Below are positions 9,901-17,618 of a DNA stretch of 64,000 nt, piece by piece. A program made the position numbers and the translations under genes. The stretch lies in NCBI RefSeq assembly GCF_000179915.2, contig NC_014963.1:62001-126000 (forward strand), in the 5' to 3' direction. Under the pieces are notes generated by a model. That model was not told the origin of the DNA and did not search any database. It worked only from the letters and a program-made list of their open reading frames with translations. The stretch is from Terriglobus saanensis SP1PR4 (GTDB lineage Bacteria; Acidobacteriota; Terriglobia; Terriglobales; Acidobacteriaceae). Each line of letters begins with the position of its first letter. Positions within the stretch are counted from its first letter, which is position 1.

Positions 9901-10665
9901 ACCACCCAGCCGCTCGGCGGAACCAACGGATCGAATTATCGCAACTGGAGACAGTTGGGCTTTGGCTTTGATTATGGCCCAACCGCAACAGACACACGCC
10001 ACCGCTTCGTTCTGAACGCGCAGTATCAATTGCCTGTTGGGCATGGGCGCAGATTCCTGAATCAGTCGAGGGTAGTGGACGCGCTTGTGGGCGGTTTCAA
10101 CCTGGGTCTCCTCTTCCGTGTTGAGACTGGTCAGCCCAATCTGGTGACCGCAGGCAATAATCCCACCAACGGTGTGGGCAATGCAGACGCTGTAAGGATT
10201 GGTGATCCTTTCGCAACGGGAGGCTCGAACCCCGACCCCAGCGTAGTCTGCGCTACGAAGACTCGTACGGTTAAAACGTGGATCAACCCTTGTGCCTATA
10301 CCAACCCGCCAGTCGCCGTTGCAGCTCCTGCGCCTGGAGCTACGCTCGGTCCGAACCAGGTATCGATCGGTGACCATGGCGGGATCGCAGCCTACGGGCC
10401 ACCTTTGCGCCAGGTTATTTACGGGCCGGGCTACAACCGTGTCGACTTGTCTCTTTCCAAAAACTTTGTACTGTGGCGGGAGACCAGACTGGAGTTTCGT
10501 GCCGATCTGTACAACGCGCTCAATACTCCAACGTATGGACCGCCAAATACAACGGTAGGATCCGGCTTCGGGCAAATATCCAGCACACGTTTTGGTGGAT
10601 CGGGAATCGCAGCGGAAGCGCCGGACGCTCGGGTGGCTCAACTCTCAGCCAAGTTCCATTTCTAA
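6991..10665 (+). CDS. Oar-like TonB-dependent receptor with carboxypeptidase-regulatory domain
   Basis: A 1224-residue outer-membrane protein. A long basic leader is followed by a hydrophobic signal segment (about residues 46-66) ending AHAQLDQG. Next comes a carboxypeptidase-regulatory-like Ig domain (GTLAGTVHDSTGAVIPNATV, about 70-150), then a TonB plug (NGQRTGQNNYIFDGVDNN; SYNAELGRAAGAVV) and a long beta-barrel ending in LSAKFHF, with the terminal Phe expected for outer-membrane insertion. These giant receptors are expanded in Acidobacteria and are usually linked to uptake of plant polymers or oligosaccharides; the ligand here is unknown. The start has only a weak AGAGG site, and a later start near the signal segment is possible. 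It stands alone, with no adjacent polysaccharide-degrading gene. Confidence 0.92.
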   Translation: MKNFNREQACCIAQSSKPIKLFKTSQKKSLSHRHQVRSSYSFESIYFAFIFAIILSLFGGTAAHAQLDQGTLAGTVHDSTGAVIPNATVTLVDEATGLSLVRTADSEGIFTFTPIKIGSYKVTVSAQGFSKAEQKGLVVNASARIQVPITLAAGSVTQTVEVTTDPAALQTDNSSTGATIPAAAIVQTPLVNRNPIFIAQLTPGVAPAAQGTRGTNGGDFSANGQRTGQNNYIFDGVDNNAMLVDEPSGAMYVIKPIPESLAEFKVQTSSYNAELGRAAGAVVIASMKSGSNQIHGTLWEYWRNDILNARDFFQATKPKYRQNQFGAAIGGPILKNKLFFFGDVEGNRVIFGQSSINTVPTLKMRAGDFSELLSAANTGGNPKTLYPAGTNSSINPNPVPIQYNGQINVIDPKLIDPVAQGLFNLLPAPNFGAPGQTYSNYQFQGGAKDNTVQYDGRLDWNLSQKDQIFTKYSVVNQQQTYPSPFGILDGSGFGTSGNVTDKARQFTLSETHFFTSTLANEFRVGYNWINAQYAQPNANTDLSPQFGLGGIPFETGNGGLPFFDFGGGQNLGTSTNPNPTSFGSAQYLPTNEFENVAQLLDNVSKTFGKHSMKVGFNLQRIRIQTLQIPQARGYYDFNGKYTQDQARQANSGFGGADFLLDQMNTASVSNFSLVHDQRWYRSAYFQDDWRVSQKLTLNMGVRYDYFQPFVELDGRQANFLIDFSNNTATYLLPNKAKQYPLPQAFLNELAANNVPVVYDSNPALTDAQKLNFGPRLGFAYSANDKLVIRGGYGIFFGGFENVGFSPNLALNAPFLFTSNFSSGGCAPGNCATNGITLENGFSAALSAGLSNFITTPGINMYPKTLKTAYTQGFNLAVQQQLPHDSTVTVGYVGALGVHITSNPSANQIPNLLPPGASVQNARPFNQFAGGSYEANDGNSNFHSLQVIGEHRSKGGLYFMANYTWSKSLDDTTQPLGGTNGSNYRNWRQLGFGFDYGPTATDTRHRFVLNAQYQLPVGHGRRFLNQSRVVDALVGGFNLGLLFRVETGQPNLVTAGNNPTNGVGNADAVRIGDPFATGGSNPDPSVVCATKTRTVKTWINPCAYTNPPVAVAAPAPGATLGPNQVSIGDHGGIAAYGPPLRQVIYGPGYNRVDLSLSKNFVLWRETRLEFRADLYNALNTPTYGPPNTTVGSGFGQISSTRFGGSGIAAEAPDARVAQLSAKFHF

Positions 10666-10747
10666 CCCTGCGGGAGAACGTGCCGACCGCTTCCAGCTCA
10701 AGGCTCACTTCGAAGAGCGCGCCCTACCCCAAACGAGCAATCTTTGA

Positions 10748-10780
10748 CATCTTGATGCTTTCGATGAAAGCATCAAGATG
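10748..10780. promoter_or_regulatory. Perfect 15-bp inverted repeat abutting vapB
   Basis: Arms CATCTTGATGCTTTC (10748-10762) and its exact complement (10766-10780) flank a 3-bp centre, GAT. The right arm ends on the first base of the vapB GTG start codon. VapB antitoxins normally bind palindromes beside their own promoters, so an autoregulatory operator is the simplest reading. As RNA, the stem would also bury the vapB translation start. Confidence 0.75.
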
Positions 10781-11022
10781 TGCGTACTACCCTGACCATA
10801 GACGACGATGTAGCAGCGCTCCTGAAAAGAGAGATGCGCCGTTCCGGCGAACCCATGAAGCAGGCCATCAATCGATGCCTGCGCACAGCGCTTGCCGTTA
10901 AGTCCACAGAACCAGCACCGAAGTTCAAAGTACAGTCGCGAAAGTTGGGATTGCTCCCGGGCATGAGTTACGACAATCTTGAAGCGGTACTCGACCAGCT
11001 GGATCGGGAATCGCAGAAGTGA
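10780..11022 (+). CDS. vapB: VapB-type antitoxin
   Basis: An 80-residue protein beginning (GTG) MRTTLTIDDDVAALLKREMR, the usual beta strand plus helix of ribbon-helix-helix/DUF2191-type antitoxins. The C-terminal half (KFKVQSRKLGLLPGMSYDNL...) resembles the flexible region that wraps the toxin. The start codon is GTG, because the ATG two bases earlier is out of frame and stops at once. The stop overlaps the vapC start by 4 bp (GTGA), so translation is coupled. Regulation by the abutting palindrome is likely. Toxin-antitoxin pairing is inferred from gene order and domain type. Confidence 0.86.
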   Translation: MRTTLTIDDDVAALLKREMRRSGEPMKQAINRCLRTALAVKSTEPAPKFKVQSRKLGLLPGMSYDNLEAVLDQLDRESQK

Positions 11023-11456
11023 TCCTGCTCGACGCAAATCTCCTGATCTACGCCTACGACGAGGCAGCGCCGCATCACAAACGCTCCAGCAAATGGATCG
11101 AACGCATCTTCTCCTCGCGCGAGCCGGTCCTGATCCCGGTCGCCGCCATCATGGCCTTCCTTCGCATCATGACGCATCAAGCCCTTCCAGGGCCTCGCTT
11201 CTCCATGGAAGAGGGAATCGGCATCGTCGACGAATGGTTTAGTCTCAGCCATGTTTCCATTGCAATCACGGGCAACGAGCACTGGAACTATCTCCGTCAG
11301 ACCCTCACGGATGGACAGGCGCGTTCCTCTTTGGTGACGGACTCGCATCTGGCGGCGCTGGCGATCGAAAACGGCGCGACCCTCTGCAGCGTTGACCGCG
11401 ACTTCGCCCGCTTCCCAGGCCTGCGCTGGGTTGATCCACTCACAGAGACCTCATGA
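11019..11456 (+). CDS. vapC: VapC-type PIN-domain ribonuclease toxin
   Basis: A 145-residue PIN-domain protein. MILLDANLLIYAYD carries the first catalytic Asp, FLRIMTH lies at the usual Glu/Arg helix position, LVTDSHLAALAIENGATLCSVDRDFARF carries the central Asp and the paired DxD-type acids, and GLRWVDPL closes the fold. VapC toxins are metal-dependent RNases acting on tRNA or rRNA. It starts with GTG inside the antitoxin stop, and its own TGA stop is overlapped by the lipB ATG. The canonical second acid on helix 3 is not obvious (AAIMAFLRI), so activity should not be assumed. Confidence 0.88.
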   Translation: MILLDANLLIYAYDEAAPHHKRSSKWIERIFSSREPVLIPVAAIMAFLRIMTHQALPGPRFSMEEGIGIVDEWFSLSHVSIAITGNEHWNYLRQTLTDGQARSSLVTDSHLAALAIENGATLCSVDRDFARFPGLRWVDPLTETS

Positions 11457-12187
11457 TCCTCAACCTCCTCCAGCTCGGCCGCATCCCCTACACCGAAGGC
11501 ATCCGTGTCATGAACGAGGTCGTCGCCCTGCGCAAGCAGCAGCAGATCGGCGACACGCTTCTCCTCCTCGAACATCCGCCCGTCCTCACCCTCGGCCGCA
11601 ACTCCACACGCGCCAACATCCTTGCCAGTGACGAGCTTCTTGCGGCCAAAGGCGCGGAGATTCATGAGATCAACCGCGGCGGGGACGTGACGTATCACGG
11701 CCCCGGCCAGCTCGTCGGCTATCCCATCTTCGATCTCCGCGGAGACGACCTCCCCGGCAAAAAAGGCCCGCACCTCGGCCCGGTCGACTTTGTTCGCCTC
11801 ATGGAAGAGGCCCTCATCCGCACCTGCTCCGACTTCGGCGTCCTCGCGCAACGCATCTGCAAGCGCACCGGCGTCTGGACCATGGCCGGGCCTTCGATTC
11901 AGGAGAAAAAGATCGCCGCCATCGGCATCCACGTCTCGCAGGCCGTCACCTCGCACGGCTTCGCGCTCAACGTCACCACCGACCTCCGCGACTTCGAGTG
12001 GATCGTCCCCTGCGGCATCACCGACCGCCAGGTCACCAGCCTGGAGCTTGAGGTCGCAGAAGAATTTCCCCTCAGACCTACTTTGGCAAATGCGTCCAAC
12101 TCCATCGCCAGCCGCTTCGGCCACGTCTTTAACCGCCAGATTCTTCAAGTGGAGACACTCGACCAGCTTCTAGGCCAGACCGCCTAA
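11453..12187 (+). CDS. lipB: Octanoyl-[acyl-carrier protein]:protein N-octanoyltransferase (LipB)
   Basis: A 244-residue enzyme that moves the octanoyl group from ACP to the lipoyl domains of E2 and GcvH proteins, the first step of lipoate synthesis, in the cytosol. All family motifs are present: LLLEHPPVLTLGR, the INRGGDVTYHGPGQLVGYP loop, the catalytic Lys in KKIAAIG and the catalytic Cys in IVPCGITDR. The ATG overlaps the vapC stop (ATGA), so lipB is the last gene of an apparently coupled vapB-vapC-lipB chain. Its substrate protein, the E2 gene, follows after 108 bp. The length is usual for the family. Confidence 0.96.
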   Translation: MILNLLQLGRIPYTEGIRVMNEVVALRKQQQIGDTLLLLEHPPVLTLGRNSTRANILASDELLAAKGAEIHEINRGGDVTYHGPGQLVGYPIFDLRGDDLPGKKGPHLGPVDFVRLMEEALIRTCSDFGVLAQRICKRTGVWTMAGPSIQEKKIAAIGIHVSQAVTSHGFALNVTTDLRDFEWIVPCGITDRQVTSLELEVAEEFPLRPTLANASNSIASRFGHVFNRQILQVETLDQLLGQTA

Positions 12188-12295
12188 GCCGCTCACCGAT
12201 AACCGCGCAGGCATGCCAGCTATCTTCTATGCACTCTATAATCTTGAGTGCGAACGCGCGTTCTTTTGCGCCCCTAAAAGGAAAAGGATCCCTTC

Positions 12296-14281
12296 ATGCC
12301 TACCAACGTCGTCATGCCCCAGATGGGCGAGTCCATCACCGAAGGCACACTCACCAAATGGCTCAAGCAGGTCGGCGACACCGTCGCGCGCGATGAACCC
12401 ATCTTTGAAATCTCCACGGACAAGGTCGACGCCGAGATTCCGTCCCCCATCGCCGGTAAGCTCATGGAAATCAAGGTGCAGGAAGGCGCAACGGTAGAGG
12501 TCAACACCGTCGTCGCCGTGATGGCAGAAGAGGGCTCTGCTGCCACCAGCGCTCCGGCAGCCGCCTCAAGCGCCACAGGAAGCGCCACCCCCGGCGTTCC
12601 CGTTCCCGCCGCACCTCCGGCAGATGCGCAGAAGGATGCCACTCCCGCAGCTCCAGCCGCTGCTCCCGCAGCCGCCGCGAACACCGACGTCCCCATGCCG
12701 CAGATGGGCGAATCCATCACCGAAGGCACCATTACCAAGTGGCTCAAGAAGGTTGGCGACACCGTCCAGCGCGACGAGCCTCTCTTCGAGATCTCCACGG
12801 ATAAGGTCGATGCCGAAATCCCTTCGCCCGTCGCCGGAACGCTCGTAGAGATCAAGGCCACCGAAGGCCAGACCGTCGCCGTCAATAGCATCGTCGCCGT
12901 CATCGGCGGAGCCGCAGGCGCCGCCACCTCCACGCCAGCCGCCGCACCGCAGGCCGATGGGGCCTCCACTCCCGCAGCGGCGCCAGCGCAGGACGGCGGA
13001 TCGACCGAAGTCGTCATGCCGCAGATGGGCGAATCCATCACCGAAGGCACCATCACCAAGTGGCTCAAGAAGGTTGGCGACACCGTCCAGCGCGACGAGC
13101 CCATCTTTGAGATCTCCACGGACAAGGTCGACGCCGAGATCCCTTCGCCCGTCGCCGGAACCCTCACCGAAATCAAGGCCGCCGAAGGCACCACGGTCGC
13201 CATCAACACCGTCGTCGCCATCATCGGTGGCGCGGCTGGATCCGCTCCCGCCGCCAAGCCCGCCGCCGCTGCACCCACGCAGGCGCCAGCTGCTCCCGGA
13301 GATCCAAAACCTGCCGCACCGGCAGCTTCGGCAAGCGTTGGCGAAACACCGCGCTCTTCGCCGCTCGTCCGCAAGATCGCCAAGGAGAACGCCGTCGATC
13401 TTCACCAGGTTCCCGGCACCGGCCCCGCAGGCCGCATCACCAAGACAGACATCCTCGGCCACCTGCAGAATCCTGCCGCAGCCGCCAAGCCTGCCGCAGC
13501 CGCACCAGTAGCCGCCGCTGCACCTGTAGCAGCACCGGCCAAGCCAGCCGCACCGGCAGCCGCCCAGCCGCAGCCGGGCGAACTCGTTCCCATGACCAAG
13601 ATGCGCAGCATCATCGCGCAGCGCATGATCGAGTCGAAGCACACCAACGCGCACGTCCACACCGTCTTCAAGGTGGACATGACGCGCATCGCCCGCATCC
13701 GCGACAAGGAGAAGAACAAGTACGAGCAGCGCAACGGCGTCAAGCTCACGTACATGCCCTTCATTACGCGCGCCGCAGTCGTCGCGCTCTCGAAGCACCC
13801 CATCGTGAACTCGGCGATCGAGGGCGGAAACGCGATCCGCTACAACAAGAACATCAACATCGGTATCGCCGTCGCTCTGGACTGGGGACTGATCGTGCCC
13901 GTCCTCAAGCAGACCGAGGAGAAGAATTTCCTCGGCATCGCGCGCGGCATCGTCGATCTCGCCAACCGCGCACGCAACAAGAAGCTCGCTCCGGACGATG
14001 TCTCTGGCGGCACCTTCACGCTGACCAACTCCGGCATCTTCGGCGAACAGTTCGGAACGCCCATCATCGCGCAGCCGCAGTCGGCTATCCTCGGCATCGG
14101 CGGGCTTAACAAAGAGCCCCTCGTGATCCAGGACCAGGACGGCGGAGACGTCATCGCCATCCGCTACATCCAGCGCTTCACGCTCGGCTTCGATCACCGC
14201 ATCATCGACGGCTCCGACGCAGGCAAGTTCATGACCGATTTCAAAAACGTCCTCGAAAACTGGTCGGAAGACATCGGCTAG
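12296..14281 (+). CDS. sucB: Dihydrolipoamide acyltransferase (E2) with three lipoyl domains, 2-oxoglutarate/2-oxoacid dehydrogenase type
   Basis: A 661-residue E2. Three lipoyl domains begin at about residues 1, 131 and 237, each with the PQMGESITEGT start and the lipoylated Lys in EISTDKVDAEIPSP. They are joined by Ala/Pro-rich hinges. A peripheral-subunit-binding domain follows (RSSPLVRKIAKENAVDL...GRITKTDIL, about 349-385), then the catalytic trimer domain (about 425-661) with the active-site DHRIIDGSDAGKF. The MGESITEGT signature favours the succinyltransferase branch, but branched-chain or pyruvate E2s of Acidobacteria look similar. Most SucB proteins have one lipoyl domain and about 400 residues. 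The second and third lipoyl repeats are nearly identical even at DNA level. It is next to lipB, which charges these domains. Confidence 0.93.
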   Translation: MPTNVVMPQMGESITEGTLTKWLKQVGDTVARDEPIFEISTDKVDAEIPSPIAGKLMEIKVQEGATVEVNTVVAVMAEEGSAATSAPAAASSATGSATPGVPVPAAPPADAQKDATPAAPAAAPAAAANTDVPMPQMGESITEGTITKWLKKVGDTVQRDEPLFEISTDKVDAEIPSPVAGTLVEIKATEGQTVAVNSIVAVIGGAAGAATSTPAAAPQADGASTPAAAPAQDGGSTEVVMPQMGESITEGTITKWLKKVGDTVQRDEPIFEISTDKVDAEIPSPVAGTLTEIKAAEGTTVAINTVVAIIGGAAGSAPAAKPAAAAPTQAPAAPGDPKPAAPAASASVGETPRSSPLVRKIAKENAVDLHQVPGTGPAGRITKTDILGHLQNPAAAAKPAAAAPVAAAAPVAAPAKPAAPAAAQPQPGELVPMTKMRSIIAQRMIESKHTNAHVHTVFKVDMTRIARIRDKEKNKYEQRNGVKLTYMPFITRAAVVALSKHPIVNSAIEGGNAIRYNKNINIGIAVALDWGLIVPVLKQTEEKNFLGIARGIVDLANRARNKKLAPDDVSGGTFTLTNSGIFGEQFGTPIIAQPQSAILGIGGLNKEPLVIQDQDGGDVIAIRYIQRFTLGFDHRIIDGSDAGKFMTDFKNVLENWSEDIG

Positions 14282-14321
14282 TCCTGCGCGGACGGCGAAT
14301 CGCTCCGCGTGGTTTAAATCA

Positions 14322-14360
14322 AAAAGGGCGGCGGACTCGATGAGAGTCTGCTGCCCTTTT
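14322..14360. terminator. Bidirectional rho-independent terminator
   Basis: A 17-bp stem (14322-14338 with 14344-14360, two G-U pairs) with the 5-base loop GATGA. It has TTTT on the plus side and TTTTT on the minus side. It lies between the convergent ends of the E2 gene and the minus-strand operon. Confidence 0.85.
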
Positions 14361-14384
14361 GTGTAGGTAAATTAAACTGCGATC

Positions 14385-15083
14385 TCAATCTGAAGATGCC
14401 TCAAGATCCAGAATTGGAATACTAACCTCTTCAGGCTGCGCCGACTCGGTTGCGGTTTCATCTTCTAACTTTTCAGACTTGCTGATGGTGAGGAGCACGG
14501 GCTTACAAATGATTTCGCGAATGATCAAATCGGTAAGAAGTCTGGAAGTACCCGCAGCACGGGCAAGAATGGCCGTATCAGAGGTCATCGCAACAACGTG
14601 CTCCCCCAATTCGATATGGCCAGCATCGCAAGCTAATAAAACAGCCTGGACACAGAGACTCATGCTCCCGCAAAACATGTTCAACGCGTTTCCAAGTAGG
14701 CTGAAGTCTTGTCCAAGAAGCCCATGACCTTCATGGTGAGCCTTAACAGGGGCAAACGGAAGATGGGCTCGTACAATCGGAATACCGCGGTTGGTTAATG
14801 AGGCCGCCGTTTCAGGGGAAATTAAATGGTCTTGGGGACTACCTGCAGGCAAAGTTGTGTTGCTGGGAAAGGTTACAGCGATAATCTTTAGATTTGCGTA
14901 GCGCTCATTGCTATCTATTGCTTCAAGTGCTTTTCGGACACCCAAGCCCGCAGATGTAAAGATTACGACCTTTTCCGCGCTATGCGCTGCAGCGGACTCA
15001 AGAGCAGCATTGAGGCAGCTCTCAAGATTTTCTCTACCTTCGCGCAGAAAATATTCAGTGGGATAGGTGTATGTATTTTTCAT
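14385..15083 (-). CDS. Pyruvate-kinase C-terminal-domain-like protein (AF0103 type)
   Basis: A 232-residue protein resembling the free-standing pyruvate kinase alpha/beta domain family known structurally from Archaeoglobus AF0103 (match recalled, not searched). Matching features are the opening REGRENLESCLNAALESA, the strand KVVIFTSAGLGVRKALEA, an HxxxGFVR-like region reshaped as AVTFPSNTTLP, the segment ALNMFCGSMSLCVQAVLLACDAGHI ahead of the conserved GADTA-like turn (here TSDTAILARA), and the close IIREIICKP. A C-terminal acidic tail of about 35 residues is extra. No pyruvate kinase active-site residues are present, so a ligand-binding role is more likely than catalysis. It is the last gene of a three-gene overlapping operon. 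Function unknown. Confidence 0.72.
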   Translation of the reverse strand: MKNTYTYPTEYFLREGRENLESCLNAALESAAAHSAEKVVIFTSAGLGVRKALEAIDSNERYANLKIIAVTFPSNTTLPAGSPQDHLISPETAASLTNRGIPIVRAHLPFAPVKAHHEGHGLLGQDFSLLGNALNMFCGSMSLCVQAVLLACDAGHIELGEHVVAMTSDTAILARAAGTSRLLTDLIIREIICKPVLLTISKSEKLEDETATESAQPEEVSIPILDLEASSD

Positions 15084-15604
15084 GAGGAGCGCTCCACTGT
15101 AAAGCCCAGAATATCGATTAAGGGAACATTGCCTTGGCGATGAGCTATGACTGCTCGCACGAATTTGAAGGGCTCTAAAGTGCCAAAATCAAGTCCGGTC
15201 AACCTATCCTCGGGGATATGGTTCTCTCCGTTGTAGTGAGCGTGGCGACCATTACGTGTATCGATATCGATGCGGAGGTCGACTTCTCGCCGGAACTTGG
15301 GAAAACCATCAGTATCGCGATTTCTATTGCATGGGCCGTAGTGATAACGGAACTCGCTCAATGCCCCTTTACCGCTGTTTGGTTTTGGCAATTCTCTGAA
15401 ATACTCGCCCACACGGACGTATCTATCGTTCTCAAAGATAATTGCAAAATCCGAATTCCAAGGCGCCACATCATCTGCACTGGTGGGGTCGCAAAATGGC
15501 CCAACGACAGTCCAGCCCGGATCAAGAGGGAGAGCATTGCACTCACTGATGAACCAGGCTGCGTATTCTTGATAGGAACAGTTGTCAGGCCGCAAGCTTT
15601 TCAA
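15080..15604 (-). CDS. Unknown protein, middle gene of the three-gene operon
   Basis: About 174 residues from a TTG start at 15604; another TTG nine bases on is equally possible and no ATG is available nearby. It overlaps the previous gene by 20 bp and the next by 4 bp (ATGA), which supports a real, tightly coupled gene. It has many aromatic and acidic residues and a His/Asn-rich patch (RHAHYNGENHIPEDRL). Segments such as WNSDFAIIF and REVDLRIDID could be beta strands of a nuclease or nucleotidyltransferase-like fold, but I cannot assign a family. No signal peptide or membrane segment was seen. Confidence 0.6.
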   Translation of the reverse strand: MKSLRPDNCSYQEYAAWFISECNALPLDPGWTVVGPFCDPTSADDVAPWNSDFAIIFENDRYVRVGEYFRELPKPNSGKGALSEFRYHYGPCNRNRDTDGFPKFRREVDLRIDIDTRNGRHAHYNGENHIPEDRLTGLDFGTLEPFKFVRAVIAHRQGNVPLIDILGFTVERSS

Positions 15605-15902
15605 GCTTCGCAGGGGAATTAGTCAACGCTACCGGCGCAGACCTTTTCAATTTATAAACGCCAGCGAATGGGTCGCTCGCTGCGGCACGCGCACGAGTTG
15701 CATCAGCTTTTTCGTCCTCAAGGCGGAGAAGAGTCTCACGTTGAGCGGACAGCGTCACCCATTTCAAAGCGTCAAACTCGTCCATCTCTTCAGACAGCAA
15801 AGCATCGTAACGGCCATTCGGCAAACCATATGACACAGCGAGTTCATTCATCCCTGCAATCACTTCACTGATCGAACCTGAACGACGTCTTTTCATCAAC
15901 AT
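15585..15902 (-). CDS. Small unknown protein, first gene of the three-gene operon
   Basis: A 105-residue, mostly helical protein starting ATG-TTG-ATG-AAA after AAGGAG (8 bp; the GTG at 15905 is an alternative at 5 bp). The N-terminus is basic (KRRRSGSISEVIAGM); the centre (DEFDALKWVTLSAQRETLLRLEDEKA) looks like an amphipathic helix. An N-terminal regulator or adaptor role for the operon is possible, but nothing decisive is visible. The three genes of the operon lie downstream of a 360-bp gene-free region. Confidence 0.6.
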   Translation of the reverse strand: MLMKRRRSGSISEVIAGMNELAVSYGLPNGRYDALLSEEMDEFDALKWVTLSAQRETLLRLEDEKADATRARAAASDPFAGVYKLKRSAPVALTNSPAKLEKLAA

Positions 15903-15905
15903 CAC

Positions 15906-16261
15906 AAATACTCCTTCTTACAACTCTTCTGAAACTCGACGCTTAAATGCGTAGGTCTCTAGGAGCTTCTTTACTTCCACGTCACCAGCATACCGTGACG
16001 CCATGGTGAAGCTATAAATTTTAGACAGGAATCAACGGTAAACGGATGCACGTGTCACATATGTACGTCATTGTTTCTACCGTAAATATCGGCCACGAAG
16101 CAATGTTTAGTTAGTGTTAGCGACAGAGTAGACAAGCTTTGCTTAGAAATTACACTGCGCTAGATGCAGGCATGCGTACCATAAATCAAGCCTGATTTTT
16201 GGAGGTCTCATCAGGTATAGCCAATCAAATGAATAACTTGACCAAAAATTAGCTTTCGTCT
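15906..16261. other. Gene-free region with lower G+C
   Basis: No coding sequence was seen. The region is A+T-richer than its surroundings and must contain the promoter of the minus-strand three-gene operon. I could not single out a confident promoter. The change in composition fits an acquired module. Confidence 0.35.
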
Positions 16262-16264
16262 AGG

Positions 16265-16345
16265 GGCCTCTCCAAGGCCGCACCCACACTCACCCTCAAC
16301 GGCACTTAAGTGCCCCATCTTCCGACCTCTAAGTCCCTCAGCTTC
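16265..16345 (-). pseudogene. Decayed copy of the purK 3' end
   Basis: On the minus strand this stretch reads R-G-R-K-M-G-H-L-S-A-V and then diverges. That is the same peptide found near the end of the intact PurK encoded at 17747-18907, and the DNA matches for roughly 65 bp at about 80 percent by eye (CTCTCCAA...GCACTTAA.TGCCCCAT.TTCCG.CCTCT). The upstream part of the copy has an in-frame stop, so it is a remnant. The membrane-protein gene at 16493 is bracketed by this copy and the real purK tail. Confidence 0.7.
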
Positions 16346-16492
16346 CTCCTGTTAATGCCACCGAAACCTTCACAACGAAAAGCGGCCAGATCCCTCATGG
16401 ATCCTGCCATTTTTTCGTTGGCGCTCCTCTCGGATTCGCTGCTAAGCTGCTACGGATTGGTGGTACTCAATTCCGTGCGCCTCAGGGTGGAT

Positions 16493-17449
16493 ATGCAGAT
16501 TGCGGAGCGGATCAAAGACTTTTTCTCAGGCAAATCGACCTGGCAGGCCTTCGTCGCCGTGGCCGCCGCCTTCGTGGCGTTTCTAGGAATCGCCTTCAAA
16601 TATTTCGACTTCGACAAATCCCTCGCGCTCTGGCTTTCGCATGTCGTCTCCACGGATCAGACAACGCATGAACCGTCCGTAAAGACGTGGTTCCTGCTCA
16701 TCCTGGCACTCCTGTTGCTCGGTGCATTGGGTGCGCTCCTCAGTCTGGTTTTTGCGCTCAAGCTTTACTTCACCCAGGCCGTGAGCGAGCGGGGTTTCGA
16801 TGAGCTGATGGTCGCCGTCCGGCAGATCCGTGACCAGGGCAAGCAGACCAAGGTTAAAGCATGGGAATCCCTCAGCTTTCGCTACCTCATCGACAAGGAC
16901 TTCTCCGGAAGTCTCACGCGTAATTCGGTGATGAAGGCGGTCACCGCGCCGGTGCATTTCTGGGAGAGCGTTACCACAGCGGCGGATGAGGCCGATGCCG
17001 CAAGCTCGCTCAGCGCCCTCCAGTACAAGGTGCGCGACCTCAGTTCTCCCGGCTGCAACATCGTCTATCTGCCTTCGGAGAACGAAAAGCGCCGCAAACG
17101 GGCGTGCCTCTTCTTCCTACCCCCGATCCAGCCAGGAGAGAAGCGGAAGTTTGAGATCACCTTTCAGTGGCCGGGTCTTTTTCGCAGGCTCAAAAGCGTC
17201 TCAGAAGATATTGAATTTTCGGCACTTACGCAGGAGGAACTGCCCCTGTATCGCCTGGAAGTCTATCTCCAGGAGGGAACAGGCCATCGTCTGGACTGCC
17301 AGATTACCGGACCGTATCACGTAACCCAGAAACTCACAGCCTCTCCGTACGATGACGGAAGAGGCTGGAGGGGATATGGATATATCTATGAGGTAACGAA
17401 CATTCCTGCCGGTCAGGCAAAGTTCATACTCAATACAAGGCTAGTCTGA
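16493..17449 (+). CDS. Two-helix membrane protein of unknown function
   Basis: A 318-residue protein from the ATG at 16493 (AGGGTGG just upstream). Two transmembrane helices lie at about residues 17-37 (WQAFVAVAAAFVAFLGIAF) and 66-90 (TWFLLILALLLLGALGALLSLVFAL). A cytosolic domain of about 220 residues follows, with a basic patch (ENEKRRKR) and beta-rich C-terminal segments, which look like a sensor or adaptor domain rather than an enzyme. An in-frame GTG at 16310 would start inside the purK remnant and is rejected. No family was recognised. Two N-terminal membrane helices with a soluble C-terminal domain is a layout shared with several defence effectors, but there is no further evidence for that. 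Confidence 0.7.
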   Translation: MQIAERIKDFFSGKSTWQAFVAVAAAFVAFLGIAFKYFDFDKSLALWLSHVVSTDQTTHEPSVKTWFLLILALLLLGALGALLSLVFALKLYFTQAVSERGFDELMVAVRQIRDQGKQTKVKAWESLSFRYLIDKDFSGSLTRNSVMKAVTAPVHFWESVTTAADEADAASSLSALQYKVRDLSSPGCNIVYLPSENEKRRKRACLFFLPPIQPGEKRKFEITFQWPGLFRRLKSVSEDIEFSALTQEELPLYRLEVYLQEGTGHRLDCQITGPYHVTQKLTASPYDDGRGWRGYGYIYEVTNIPAGQAKFILNTRLV

Positions 17450-17618
17450 GGCTAACGAGCTAGCCTTCAACACCATCATTCTCACGAATTCGCATGCTGT
17501 AGCTTCTCCTACTAAGACTCTCTAAGGAAAACACTCCCCAGAGGTCGAAGTCAATAGGTTCGATGCGATGCAGTATAAAAAGTTTCACTCCAGAGAATAC
17601 GCAGAAATACCCTTTTTT

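Noticed and set aside
12566-14197. 543-codon minus-strand frame over the E2 gene
   Set aside because: It mirrors the repeated Ala/Pro-rich sequence of the E2 gene; its product is Asp/Gly/Arg-rich with no domain, and the plus-strand protein is unmistakable.
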